Source: Psychroserpens sp.
GTDB lineage: Bacteria > Bacteroidota > Bacteroidia > Flavobacteriales > Flavobacteriaceae
Direction: 5' to 3'
DNA: 64,000 bases
NCBI GenBank assembly: GCA_017643165.1
Contig: JAEPNY010000002.1
Coordinates: forward strand, 748,979 to 812,978
Below are positions 18,064 to 26,658 of this stretch, piece after piece (within the stretch, counting starts at the first letter, position 1; each line of letters starts with the position of its first letter). A program made the translations under genes and the position numbers. Under the pieces are notes generated by a model. The model made no database searches and was not told where the DNA came from. It was given only the letters and a program-made list of their open reading frames with translations.

Positions 18064-18648
18064 TCAATTTGTTAAAATGATATTATTTTTATCTATAACC
18101 TTACGTAAATTAATCAACGCATAACGCATTCTTCCCAGCGCTGTATTAATACTCACACCAGTACGATCTGATATTTCTTTAAAGCTCATATCCTTGTACA
18201 TACGCATAACCAACACGTCTTTCTGATCTTGAGGTAATTCTTCAATAAGACGTCTTAAGTCGCATTCTACTTGATCTTTTATCAGTCTTTTTTCCGCATT
18301 CAATGCGTTATCACCTAGTACAGAAAATATATTGAAATCACCAGAATTATCGAATTTTGGCATTCTGTTGTGCTTTCTGAAATGATCAATGACCAAATTA
18401 TGAGAGATGCGCATAACCCAAGGTAAAAATTTACCTTCTTCATTATACTTTCCGAGTTTTAAATTCTTGATTACCTTGATAAATGCATCCTGAAAGATAT
18501 CTTCAGTAATGTCACGATCAAATACCTTCGAGTAAATAAAACTGTAAATTTTCTGCTTGTGTCTGTGGATTAGAACCGATAAGGCGCTTTCATCACCGTC
18601 CATGTAGTTCTTAACCAAAACAGCGTCTGTGATAAGTTCGTGTCTCAT
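18064..18648 (-). CDS. ECF-type RNA polymerase sigma-70 factor
   Basis: A 194-residue sigma factor. Region 2 (about 12-95) includes ITEDIFQDAFIKVIKNL and PWVMRISHNLVIDHFRK; region 4 (about 130-188) includes LPQDQKDVLVMRMYKDMSFKEISDRTG and a helix-turn-helix ending in ALGRMRYALINLRK. There is no region 3, as in ECF factors. No transmembrane anti-sigma gene is adjacent, unlike most SigE/SigW-type pairs; only the 47-aa microprotein follows. It lies divergent to uvrA. Confidence 0.92.
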   Translation of the reverse strand: MRHELITDAVLVKNYMDGDESALSVLIHRHKQKIYSFIYSKVFDRDITEDIFQDAFIKVIKNLKLGKYNEEGKFLPWVMRISHNLVIDHFRKHNRMPKFDNSGDFNIFSVLGDNALNAEKRLIKDQVECDLRRLIEELPQDQKDVLVMRMYKDMSFKEISDRTGVSINTALGRMRYALINLRKVIDKNNIILTN

Positions 18649-18845
18649 AATAATTACTTTAAACGCAAAGAAATATTCTTAGCTTGGGGTTAAAATTTTT
18701 AAAGTAATCTTATAAAATAGGCAACACGTTTTTAACTGTTTGAGTCTCAAATATAACAACATTCATTCCGAAATTCCAAAAAAAATCTTCAAACTTTAAC
18801 ATTTTAACTGAATGATTTCCACTTTTTAAGCTACTTGAAAAGCAT

Positions 18846-18853
18846 TATCTTTG
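18846..18853 (+). promoter_or_regulatory. -7 element TATCTTTG for uvrA
   Basis: A perfect TAnnTTTG match 26 bp upstream of the ATG at 18880. A longer frame from TTG 18835 would span this promoter, which argues for the 18880 start. Confidence 0.55.
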
Positions 18854-18879
18854 CGTTTTCTTATTTCGCAACAAGACCT

Positions 18880-21663
18880 ATGAGCACTAACATTCTGGAC
18901 CATAATCCTAAAGATAATATCATCATAAAAGGTGCTAAATTGCACAACCTTAAAAATATTGATGTTGTTATTCCGAGAAATAAGCTTTTGGTAATCACTG
19001 GATTATCAGGTTCTGGAAAATCAAGTTTAGCATTCGATACACTCTATGCTGAAGGGCAACGACGTTATGTAGAGAGTCTATCAAGTTATGCAAGACAATT
19101 CTTAGGTCGACTCAATAAGCCAAAAGTAGACCTCATAAAAGGAATCGCGCCAGCGATTGCAATTGAACAAAAGGTCAATAGTACCAATCCGAGATCAACC
19201 GTTGGTACTTCAACTGAAATCTACGATTATCTAAAATTGCTATTTGCTCGAATTGGTAAAACCTACTCTCCTATTTCTGGTAAACAGGTAAAAAAGCATC
19301 GTACTAAAGACGTACTCGATTTTGTCAAATCTTTTGATGAACGCGAGAAACTGTTACTGCTATCGCCAATTATTCTTGAGGAAGGACGTGACATGGCAGA
19401 TAAACTGAGTGTTTTGAATCAACAAGGTTATGCCAGAGTACAACACCAAGAAACGGTTTATCGTATTGAAGAGGCGATAGAGAAAGGATTTAAAGAAGAA
19501 CTTTCATTAGTCGTAGACCGTATTGTGGTGAAACATGAGGAAGATTTTTATAATCGTCTAGCGGATGCTATTGAGACAGCATTCTTTGAAGGTAAAGGCA
19601 CTTGCGTTGTTGAAGCTTTGAGTGACAAGAAACGAACCGAGTTCAATAATCGTTTCGAACTTGACGGTATGTCTTTCTTGGAGCCAAATCCGCATTTATT
19701 TAGTTTTAATAATCCTTATGGTGCTTGTCCGAAATGTGAAGGCTATGGCGACGTAATTGGAATTGATGAAGATCTCGTGATTCCAAATACCGGATTATCA
19801 ATCTATGACAATGCTGTTTTTCCTTGGCGTGGTGAAAGTATGAGCTGGTATCGCGATCAACTGGTTAACAACTCTCATAAGTTCGATTTTCCTATACACA
19901 AACCTTATTTTGAACTATCAGAAGAACAGAAACAACTCGTATGGGAAGGAAACACGTATTTTGAAGGGCTCAATTCATTCTTTGCTGAATTAGAATCTAA
20001 AGCCTATAAAATTCAAAATCGTGTAATGTTGTCGCGCTATCGCGGAAAAACCAAATGTAATGTGTGCCATGGTAAGCGTTTACGAGAAGAAGCCAACTAT
20101 GTGAAAATTAATAATGTTACCATTACTGATCTGGTTGAAATGCCATTGATTGAACTTACGAGCTTCTTTAAGCAGTTAGAGCTAAATGACTACGACACAC
20201 AGATCGCTGAACGTTTATTAAAGGAAATCAATAACCGTTTATCATTCCTTGGCAACGTAGGATTGGACTATTTAACTTTAAATAGAAAATCAAATACCTT
20301 ATCTGGTGGTGAAAGCCAGCGCATTAATCTAGCGACATCACTAGGTAGTAGCTTAGTAGGTTCTATGTACATCTTAGATGAACCTAGTATAGGTCTCCAT
20401 CCAAAAGACACCGAAAAACTTATCACAGTTCTAAAAGCATTACGTGATCTAGGAAATACAGTTATTGTGGTCGAACACGACGAAGATATTATGAAAGCTG
20501 CAGACGAAATCATTGATATTGGCCCTGAAGCAGGCACCTTTGGCGGCGAGGTCGTGGCTACAGGTAGTTATGATGATATCTTAAAATCAAAATCGCTAAC
20601 GGCACAATATCTTAACGAATCACTCGAAATTGAAGTTCCAAAAGAACGAAGATCATCGAAGTATCATGTAGAAGTCATTGGTGCTAGAGAAAACAATTTG
20701 CAAAATATTGATGTGAATTTCCCTTTAGACATGCTCACTGTTGTGACTGGTGTTTCTGGAAGTGGAAAAAGTACCTTGGTCAGAAAGATCCTCTTTCCTG
20801 CACTTCAAAAGAAACTTACTGGATTTGGCGATAAAGCTGGACAGTTCACTGAATTAAGCGGAAATTTCAAAAACATCAAGCATATTGAATTTGTTGATCA
20901 GAATCCTATCGGTCGCTCATCACGCTCAAATCCTGTGACTTATATCAAAGCTTACGATGATATTAGAGCTTTATTTTCGAATCAAAAGCTAAGTAAAATC
21001 AGAAATTACCAAGCGAAGCATTTCAGCTTTAATGTAGATGGTGGTCGTTGTGAAACTTGCAAAGGTGATGGTGAGGTTACAATCGAAATGCAATTTATGG
21101 CAGATGTTCATCTTACGTGTGAAACCTGCGGTGGTAAACGCTTCAAGAAGGATGTACTCGAGGTCACATTTGAAGGTAAAAATATCGATGATATTTTAAG
21201 TATGACTATTGATGATGCGATTAGCTTCTTCGACACCCATAAGGTAACTAAGATCAAAAACAAACTTCAACCGCTTCAGGACGTTGGATTAGGCTATGTG
21301 GCGTTAGGACAAAGCTCTTCAACCCTATCTGGTGGTGAAGCGCAACGAATCAAATTGGCCTCATTCCTCGGGAAAGGCTCTAAAAGTGACAATGCACTGT
21401 TCATATTTGATGAACCAACTACAGGTTTGCATTTCCACGATATTAAGAAGCTCCTTACCTCTTTTCAGGCATTGATCAATAAAGGACATTCAATAATTGT
21501 GATTGAGCATAATTTAGATCTGATTAAATGTGCAGACCATGTCATTGATCTTGGTCCAGAAGGTGGTAATCGCGGTGGCCAATTGGTCGCGTTCGGAACA
21601 CCAGAAGCGATCGTAGCTAATCCATCTTCTATTACAGGATCGTATCTAAAAGACAAAATTTAG
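18880..21663 (+). CDS. uvrA: Excinuclease ABC subunit UvrA
   Basis: A 927-residue damage-recognition ATPase of nucleotide excision repair. It shows two ABC modules: Walker A GLSGSGKSS near residue 35 and GVSGSGKST near 625, signatures LSGGESQRI and LSGGEAQRI, and Walker B sequences LDEPSIGLH and FDEPTTGLH. Zinc-binding cysteines are in CPKCEGYG and the CETCKGDGE / CETCGGKRF pair. UvrA dimers load UvrB on damaged DNA. It has its own promoter and ends 1 bp before the convergent DUF3667 gene. Confidence 0.97.
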   Translation: MSTNILDHNPKDNIIIKGAKLHNLKNIDVVIPRNKLLVITGLSGSGKSSLAFDTLYAEGQRRYVESLSSYARQFLGRLNKPKVDLIKGIAPAIAIEQKVNSTNPRSTVGTSTEIYDYLKLLFARIGKTYSPISGKQVKKHRTKDVLDFVKSFDEREKLLLLSPIILEEGRDMADKLSVLNQQGYARVQHQETVYRIEEAIEKGFKEELSLVVDRIVVKHEEDFYNRLADAIETAFFEGKGTCVVEALSDKKRTEFNNRFELDGMSFLEPNPHLFSFNNPYGACPKCEGYGDVIGIDEDLVIPNTGLSIYDNAVFPWRGESMSWYRDQLVNNSHKFDFPIHKPYFELSEEQKQLVWEGNTYFEGLNSFFAELESKAYKIQNRVMLSRYRGKTKCNVCHGKRLREEANYVKINNVTITDLVEMPLIELTSFFKQLELNDYDTQIAERLLKEINNRLSFLGNVGLDYLTLNRKSNTLSGGESQRINLATSLGSSLVGSMYILDEPSIGLHPKDTEKLITVLKALRDLGNTVIVVEHDEDIMKAADEIIDIGPEAGTFGGEVVATGSYDDILKSKSLTAQYLNESLEIEVPKERRSSKYHVEVIGARENNLQNIDVNFPLDMLTVVTGVSGSGKSTLVRKILFPALQKKLTGFGDKAGQFTELSGNFKNIKHIEFVDQNPIGRSSRSNPVTYIKAYDDIRALFSNQKLSKIRNYQAKHFSFNVDGGRCETCKGDGEVTIEMQFMADVHLTCETCGGKRFKKDVLEVTFEGKNIDDILSMTIDDAISFFDTHKVTKIKNKLQPLQDVGLGYVALGQSSSTLSGGEAQRIKLASFLGKGSKSDNALFIFDEPTTGLHFHDIKKLLTSFQALINKGHSIIVIEHNLDLIKCADHVIDLGPEGGNRGGQLVAFGTPEAIVANPSSITGSYLKDKI

Positions 21664-21664
21664 T

Positions 21665-22756
21665 CTATACCATTACCGAAAAGGCCAATAGGAACATAAA
21701 TGCCGTAGGAATAATAAACAGCATAAAAATAAAGGTGATCACACCACTCTTTACCCAGGTTAGGAACCAATGCTGTGCGTAGAATCGTTTAAGTGCCAAA
21801 AAGAAATAAATATAGGTTGATAAAAAGATCAGCCAATCTATCCAATCTGGAATATCATGTACAAATCTGTTCACGGCGAAAAGGATACTGAATACTGTAA
21901 ATAAAAAGGAAAAGAAATAAAAACTAAAGACCAAGTGGTGTGCGTATTTTCCTTTATTGAAATAGAATATCTTCAATATCAACGCAAATAATGGCAGAAG
22001 AAAGAACATTGATATTGGCACACTGTCAAAAAACGCTTGAATAATTACACCTGCGCCTCGACCTTCAGCAAAACTGGTCATGCGTTCAAAAAATCGACGT
22101 TCAAAAAAACCGGCATCTTCAGACATTCCCATTTCCCTATAAATCAACTCCCTATCAGCTCCACTTGCAACTAAAGAGTCGATCTTCTCCTTATCAAAAT
22201 TCCATCCTGTCGTAAGATCTTTAGGTGTTTTAGTATTCGCTCTAATAAGCGAATCCGTAATAGCAAAATCTTCATCCTTTAAACCTAAAGCATCCTTATT
22301 CTGCTTTAACGGCGTCATGATCTTCGCCATTTGAATGGAGTCTAAAGTCGGTTTAATTGTATCGGGCTGAATCAATGCATCAGACTTCACGATCTTATCA
22401 TTAAGCTTATCAGCCTCTTGAATCAGTTCACGCGTGCTAAACGAGATCACAAAAAAGAAAATCACCGAAATGAACAAATACATCTGAGCCGGATGTAAAT
22501 ACAACAGACGTTTTCCTTCTAAAAATTTACGCGCTAAATATCCTGGCTTTAACAACAGCGGCAAAAAGCTTTTTAGAAAGCGCGCATCAAATGAAAAGTA
22601 GTTACTTATGGTATTATAAAACAGAACACCAATCGTAAGGTCATCGGTCGTCTTTTGACCACAGTGCGGACAAAAATCATAGTGCGCTTTAATCGGTTTT
22701 TCACAATTCTTGCACGTCAGTTGTTCAATAGGTTCCGTTACGGTTGGCTTCGCCAT
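21665..22756 (-). CDS. DUF3667 membrane protein with N-terminal zinc ribbon
   Basis: A 363-residue membrane protein. A zinc ribbon CKNCEKPIKAHYDFCPHCGQ opens the protein, followed by the DUF3667 core with membrane segments (LYLHPAQMYLFISVIFFF region and four segments at the C-terminal half). The long polar middle contains the KEKIDSLVASGADRE stretch. The start is placed at 22756 (MAKPTVTEP); an upstream in-frame ATG at 22846 would add 30 atypical residues ahead of the zinc ribbon. The family is common in Bacteroidota and its function is unknown. Confidence 0.82.
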   Translation of the reverse strand: MAKPTVTEPIEQLTCKNCEKPIKAHYDFCPHCGQKTTDDLTIGVLFYNTISNYFSFDARFLKSFLPLLLKPGYLARKFLEGKRLLYLHPAQMYLFISVIFFFVISFSTRELIQEADKLNDKIVKSDALIQPDTIKPTLDSIQMAKIMTPLKQNKDALGLKDEDFAITDSLIRANTKTPKDLTTGWNFDKEKIDSLVASGADRELIYREMGMSEDAGFFERRFFERMTSFAEGRGAGVIIQAFFDSVPISMFFLLPLFALILKIFYFNKGKYAHHLVFSFYFFSFLFTVFSILFAVNRFVHDIPDWIDWLIFLSTYIYFFLALKRFYAQHWFLTWVKSGVITFIFMLFIIPTAFMFLLAFSVMV

Positions 22757-22878
22757 AGTGATGATCAGTTGTGATATAAATGTAGAAAAAAATACACTGT
22801 CCTCCAATAGCATAGATGAATTAGAAATATCATAATCACAAATCACGCTAACCCTTTGTAATACTGCATTTTAACATT

Positions 22879-22895
22879 TTGGCACGCATGTTGAT
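22879..22895 (+). promoter_or_regulatory. Sigma-54-like -24/-12 promoter (TTGGCACG-N4-TTGAT)
   Basis: TTGGCACG at 22879-22886 and TTGA at 22891-22894 keep the sigma-54 invariant spacing of ten bases between the GG and the second doublet (here GA instead of GC). It lies about 80 bp upstream of the ATG at 22976. The same element recurs before the downstream paralogue. Confidence 0.6.
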
Positions 22896-22975
22896 TTTCA
22901 ATTAGCATATAGCGTAAGTCTTAATGCTTCTAAACGAGTTAGAAGTGCAGACTAAAATCTAAAACCTTTAATACT

Positions 22976-23662
22976 ATGAAAAAACTAGTACTATTATTTA
23001 CAGGATTGTTAATGGGATTAACGACTGTATCAGCCGCAGAACTTTCAACTGCAACGCAAGGAATAGATTTTAATAATTCACGCTATCGTTTTGCAGAACC
23101 AATAGTGTTCATAGAGCGTGGTGTGGAATTCTTGATCTTTCCAGATGGAAGTTTTGACTTCAACACAGATATCTATAATAACGTTTCCGACGTGTATTAT
23201 AGAACACCGAGAACACGTCGTGGTGCGATTAATAGCACTTATGGTGCACCAGGTACCATCTCTAGATCGCATTATGCGGTTGGTGGACCAAGAGGTGTGA
23301 TCATTACGCATAACAGCATCGGTCAAGTACGTAGAATTGGAAATGTCTTTATCAATTATGATCGTCAAGGACGTATCAAACGTGCAGGAACGGTTTATAT
23401 GAGTTACCAGAGACGTACAGGCTTATTGAGACAAGTTGGAGGGTTACGTGTTAACTACAACCGATGGGGTGAGATTGTTCATATTAGTGGTATTGTAAAT
23501 CATGCCAATGCTGAACTTAACTGTGGCGTAGGCTCCGGAGCAGGTGGTCATCTATATGACGGAATAGGCTATGATGATTTTGATGACTTTGACGATGATT
23601 TCTTTTACTACAGAAAGAATGGAGAAATTAGAAAACAGCGTAAGCGAAACTCAGATTTTTAA
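22976..23662 (+). CDS. Secreted repeat protein with acidic tail, paralogue of next gene
   Basis: A 228-residue exported protein with a signal peptide at residues 1-20. A motif EFLIFPDGSFDF (51-62) is followed by tandem beta-hairpin units of about 16-17 residues (104-172) of the form GxVxIxYxxxGRhxxhG. An Asp/Phe-rich stretch (200-210) and a Lys/Arg tail end the protein. The repeats resemble YD- or MORN-like hairpins, but I cannot assign a family. It sits behind a sigma-54-like promoter and is paralogous to the 23865 gene in both promoter and repeats. Function unknown; a cell-surface or periplasmic role is inferred from the signal peptide. Confidence 0.82.
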   Translation: MKKLVLLFTGLLMGLTTVSAAELSTATQGIDFNNSRYRFAEPIVFIERGVEFLIFPDGSFDFNTDIYNNVSDVYYRTPRTRRGAINSTYGAPGTISRSHYAVGGPRGVIITHNSIGQVRRIGNVFINYDRQGRIKRAGTVYMSYQRRTGLLRQVGGLRVNYNRWGEIVHISGIVNHANAELNCGVGSGAGGHLYDGIGYDDFDDFDDDFFYYRKNGEIRKQRKRNSDF

Positions 23663-23701
23663 TTTTTTTAGTTAGTTGTTCACAGGGATTGTGAGCTTAA
23701 G

Positions 23702-23740
23702 TGAATCCCACAAGACTTCCCCAAGTCTGTGGGATTTTTT
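23702..23740 (+). terminator. Intrinsic terminator
   Basis: AATCCCACAAGACTT pairs with AAGTCTGTGGGATT (one bulged A) around CCCC and is followed by a T run. It ends the transcript of the first repeat-protein gene. Confidence 0.9.
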
Positions 23741-23815
23741 AGTTACAATTTGTTAGATGAAGTTGGCTCATTTTGATCTGATATAATTGATATTGAAAAA
23801 CCTAATCCTAAAACT

Positions 23816-23832
23816 TTGGCACGCTGTTTGAT
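23816..23832 (+). promoter_or_regulatory. Second sigma-54-like -24/-12 promoter
   Basis: TTGGCACG (23816-23823) and TTGA (23828-23831) reproduce the upstream site with identical GG-N10-GA spacing. The ATG at 23865 follows after about 33 bp. Confidence 0.6.
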
Positions 23833-23864
23833 TTTAATAATGTGTAATCAAAAACTTTACAATT

Positions 23865-25082
23865 ATGAAACGAATAGTATCACTTTTTGCTGCTTTGCTC
23901 CTGATAGGAACAACAGCGCATGCAACAACCACCAACATTGTAGAATCTAGTTTCTCAAACAACTTTGTTAGAGGTTATGGTAACTCTTTCATCTTTGTAG
24001 AGAACGGGATTGAATTTTCAGTTTTTCCAGACGGTCAATTCGATTTTTACATCGCTAATTATGGTCCGAATGTGAATGTTGGATTCAATTCACCAAACGT
24101 ATCAATTAGTTTTAATACCGGATTTAATTACAATCCTTGGGTACAGTACGATGATTTCGGAGCTGTGATCCAAATTGAGAATACACCAATATTCTATGAC
24201 AACTGGGGTCGTGTGGTACAAGTTGGAAACGTCAATATATTCTATAACAATTGGGGACGTGTATCACGTGTAGGCGGACTTTATGTACACTACAACCGTT
24301 TTAGAACTTTTACCCACTGTACTGGATTTATTAACGTATTCAATAGAGGTTATGTGTTTAGACCTTGGCACCGATTCTATGTGATTCCACCAGTGAATTA
24401 CTGCGTAGTGTATGCACGTCCTTACAGACAGTTTTACACACCTGTTAGACATACATGGTACAGACCATATAGAGATAATTTCAGACAGCCTGTATATGTG
24501 AATAGCCGAAGAGGTGTAAATGTAGCCACAGGTCGTCGTGGAAACGCCAGTGATCGTTATAGACAAGACGTAACGGACGGTCGTCGCGGACGAAGTGACC
24601 GAGCAGTTACTTCTACTAGAGGACGTTCTGATAACAGAGCACTTACCTCTAACACAAGACGTGGAAATGAAAGAAGTTTAGAAGCGAATACGCGTTCTAA
24701 CAGAGATAATAGAGCCATCAGTAGATCTGATCGTAATGTAAGATCAAACGATCGTGGCACACGCAACACTAATGCGAATGTCAGAAATAGTGTAAGAAAT
24801 AATAATGTGTCACCAAGACCAACACGTTCGAATAATAGAAATGTGACCAAATCACCTCGAACTGTGTCTAATAATAAAACGAATACTAGAAACGTTAGAA
24901 AAAACACGAGTGTAAGAAACCAAAGGTCCACTAATACTCGTATATCTAGTAACAACCGAAGCAATAGATCTTCAAAGACGATGTCACAGTCTAGAAGTAA
25001 CAAACAATCTTCGGTAAAGAAACAAAGCTCAAGATCGCGTTCAAGCAGTGCTAGAACTGCAAGACCAAGATCTCGCTCATAA
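23865..25082 (+). CDS. Secreted repeat protein with long Arg/Asn/Ser-rich tail
   Basis: A 405-residue exported protein with a signal peptide at residues 1-20. It shares with its upstream paralogue the EFSVFPDGQFDF motif (50-61) and tandem hairpin repeats (about 94-146: IFYDNWGRVVQVGNV, IFYNNWGRVSRVGGL). A Tyr/Arg/Pro-rich linker leads to a basic low-complexity tail (214-405) of Arg, Asn, Ser and Thr, which probably binds polyanions such as DNA, LPS or acidic glycan (inference). A sigma-54-like promoter precedes it. The opposite-strand long frame over the tail is a composition artefact. Confidence 0.82.
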   Translation: MKRIVSLFAALLLIGTTAHATTTNIVESSFSNNFVRGYGNSFIFVENGIEFSVFPDGQFDFYIANYGPNVNVGFNSPNVSISFNTGFNYNPWVQYDDFGAVIQIENTPIFYDNWGRVVQVGNVNIFYNNWGRVSRVGGLYVHYNRFRTFTHCTGFINVFNRGYVFRPWHRFYVIPPVNYCVVYARPYRQFYTPVRHTWYRPYRDNFRQPVYVNSRRGVNVATGRRGNASDRYRQDVTDGRRGRSDRAVTSTRGRSDNRALTSNTRRGNERSLEANTRSNRDNRAISRSDRNVRSNDRGTRNTNANVRNSVRNNNVSPRPTRSNNRNVTKSPRTVSNNKTNTRNVRKNTSVRNQRSTNTRISSNNRSNRSSKTMSQSRSNKQSSVKKQSSRSRSSSARTARPRSRS

Positions 25083-25156
25083 TACATAAATTTTTGGTTG
25101 GTTAGTAGTTTGTCCCATAAGTCGTATGCCTCAAAGCACCTTGTGGGACATTCTCA

Positions 25157-25193
25157 ATAGAAGTCCTGAGTTTCAGGACTTCTTCTTTTTTAG
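25157..25193. terminator. Intrinsic terminator
   Basis: AGAAGTCCTGA pairs perfectly with TCAGGACTTCT around a GTT loop, followed by CTTTTTT. It lies between convergent genes ending at 25082 (+) and 25195 (-). A second, long-loop pairing (TGTCCCATAAG with CTTGTGGGACA) precedes it at about 25111-25151 without a T run. Confidence 0.88.
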
Positions 25194-25194
25194 A

Positions 25195-26658
25195 TTATTC
25201 CGAAGATTTACTGAAAAAGGCGTTTACAGAACTAGAAATGTCTTCAGATAAACGTAAACGCAATACCAGCAACAAGTAAGCTAATCCAATTAATACTGAT
25301 TTTAAAAGAATATTTACAATGGGATGAAAGGTAAAATCCCAGAAATAAAAGATCAGTACAAAAACGATTAAAAGGCATAAGGTTTTTAATGTTGCTATAG
25401 TAAATGGAAGCATCTTAAACTTGGCGTGCACATAAATGATCTTCACGGTATTGTAAACGGCTATTGCAATAAAGGTTGCCAAAGCCGAACCATTGATACC
25501 TAATCTTGGAATCAACACCATATTAAGTACGATTGCCATAATTGCCAATCCAACGCCAAATACCAAGACTGCACGATAATAATCACTGTTAAATAAGATG
25601 GCGTTATTATTTCCTAATAGATTATCATAGAGTTTGGCAAAACTAATAAGAAAGACTACTATGAGTCCGCCACTAAATTCCTCTGGAATGATCTTATACA
25701 ATTCGTTAATATTCAAAACGATCAATAAAAAGATCAGACCACTAACGATGAATAAGGTTAAGGAGCTACGCTGATAGAGATCTTTGAGTTCTATCCTATT
25801 ATCATCATTTAAAAATTTGGCAGTCAAAGGCAGTAGAATTTGATGCATAGCGCGCTGAGGCACTGCAATAACAGTTGCTATAAAAACCGCAACGCTATAA
25901 TAAGCAATGGTTTCTATAGGCAGATAATTGTTTAGCATAAACTTATCGATATCTAAAATCAAAGTTGCCACTGAACCTGCAATGATGATGAGTAATGCAT
26001 AGTTTATGATGGACTTAAGCTTATCGATACGCTTAAATCTGAATACTGGGAGCCATTTAGCAAAAGCGTACAACATCATTATGAAAGCACGAAGGGCATA
26101 AACCGCTACAATACCTATTAAAAACGTATCAACACTTATCAGTTTAAAATAGACCGAAAACAACAATAGCATAGCACCAACACGATGAAAAACTTCTTTC
26201 ATAAAATTTCCGAAGACCGTTTTCATTTGCACTTTTACCCAAGCAAAAAATACTTCGAAATAAGCCATTGATATTGCTGTGATAAAAATATACCAGAGAT
26301 ATGCTCTTACGATTGTATTCTCCTTGGACAAGAGATCTGCAATCGTATCATAGGCCACATAACCGATAGATGCTACAGGAATTGCGATAAGCAGTGGTAG
26401 AAATAGCATCAAGGTTAGAAAGCTATTTAGGGCGTTTTTTGATTTAAAAGAGGAATAGAATTTTACAATCGTATTATGAACACCAAAAGCCATCAACGGC
26501 ATCATAATATTGGCAGCCGACAAAATGTAAGCGACGAGACCGTAATATTCATCGGTTAGAAAGTTGGTGTATAGAAACAGTGCATTAATAGCCCCTATTC
26601 CAAAACCTAAATAAGTACTTATAGTATTTCGTAAGGATTGACGAAGAACGATGCCCAT
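25195..26658 (-). CDS. Oligosaccharide flippase family membrane protein (Wzx-like)
   Basis: A 487-residue protein with about 12-14 hydrophobic segments in the MATE/MOP arrangement of polysaccharide exporters (LRNTISTYLGFGIGAINAL start). Such proteins flip undecaprenyl-linked glycans across the inner membrane. Its start overlaps the upstream glycosyltransferase stop by one base, and that gene follows YfhO by 6 bp, so the three form an envelope-glycan operon. The glycan involved cannot be inferred. Confidence 0.88.
   Translation of the reverse strand: MGIVLRQSLRNTISTYLGFGIGAINALFLYTNFLTDEYYGLVAYILSAANIMMPLMAFGVHNTIVKFYSSFKSKNALNSFLTLMLFLPLLIAIPVASIGYVAYDTIADLLSKENTIVRAYLWYIFITAISMAYFEVFFAWVKVQMKTVFGNFMKEVFHRVGAMLLLFSVYFKLISVDTFLIGIVAVYALRAFIMMLYAFAKWLPVFRFKRIDKLKSIINYALLIIIAGSVATLILDIDKFMLNNYLPIETIAYYSVAVFIATVIAVPQRAMHQILLPLTAKFLNDDNRIELKDLYQRSSLTLFIVSGLIFLLIVLNINELYKIIPEEFSGGLIVVFLISFAKLYDNLLGNNNAILFNSDYYRAVLVFGVGLAIMAIVLNMVLIPRLGINGSALATFIAIAVYNTVKIIYVHAKFKMLPFTIATLKTLCLLIVFVLIFYFWDFTFHPIVNILLKSVLIGLAYLLLVLRLRLSEDISSSVNAFFSKSSE

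Noticed and set aside
18835-18879. Upstream TTG start for uvrA
   Set aside because: The extra residues overlap the TATCTTTG promoter element, and the 18880 ATG gives the normal UvrA N terminus.
22756-22846. N-terminal extension of the DUF3667 protein
   Set aside because: The extra 30 residues precede the zinc ribbon without similarity to the family; the ATG at 22756 gives the expected start.
24557-25087. 176-residue minus-strand open frame opposite the Arg-rich tail
   Set aside because: Its Leu/Asp/Glu-rich translation is the complement of Arg/Asn/Ser codons in low-complexity DNA. It has no start context, promoter or plausible protein character.
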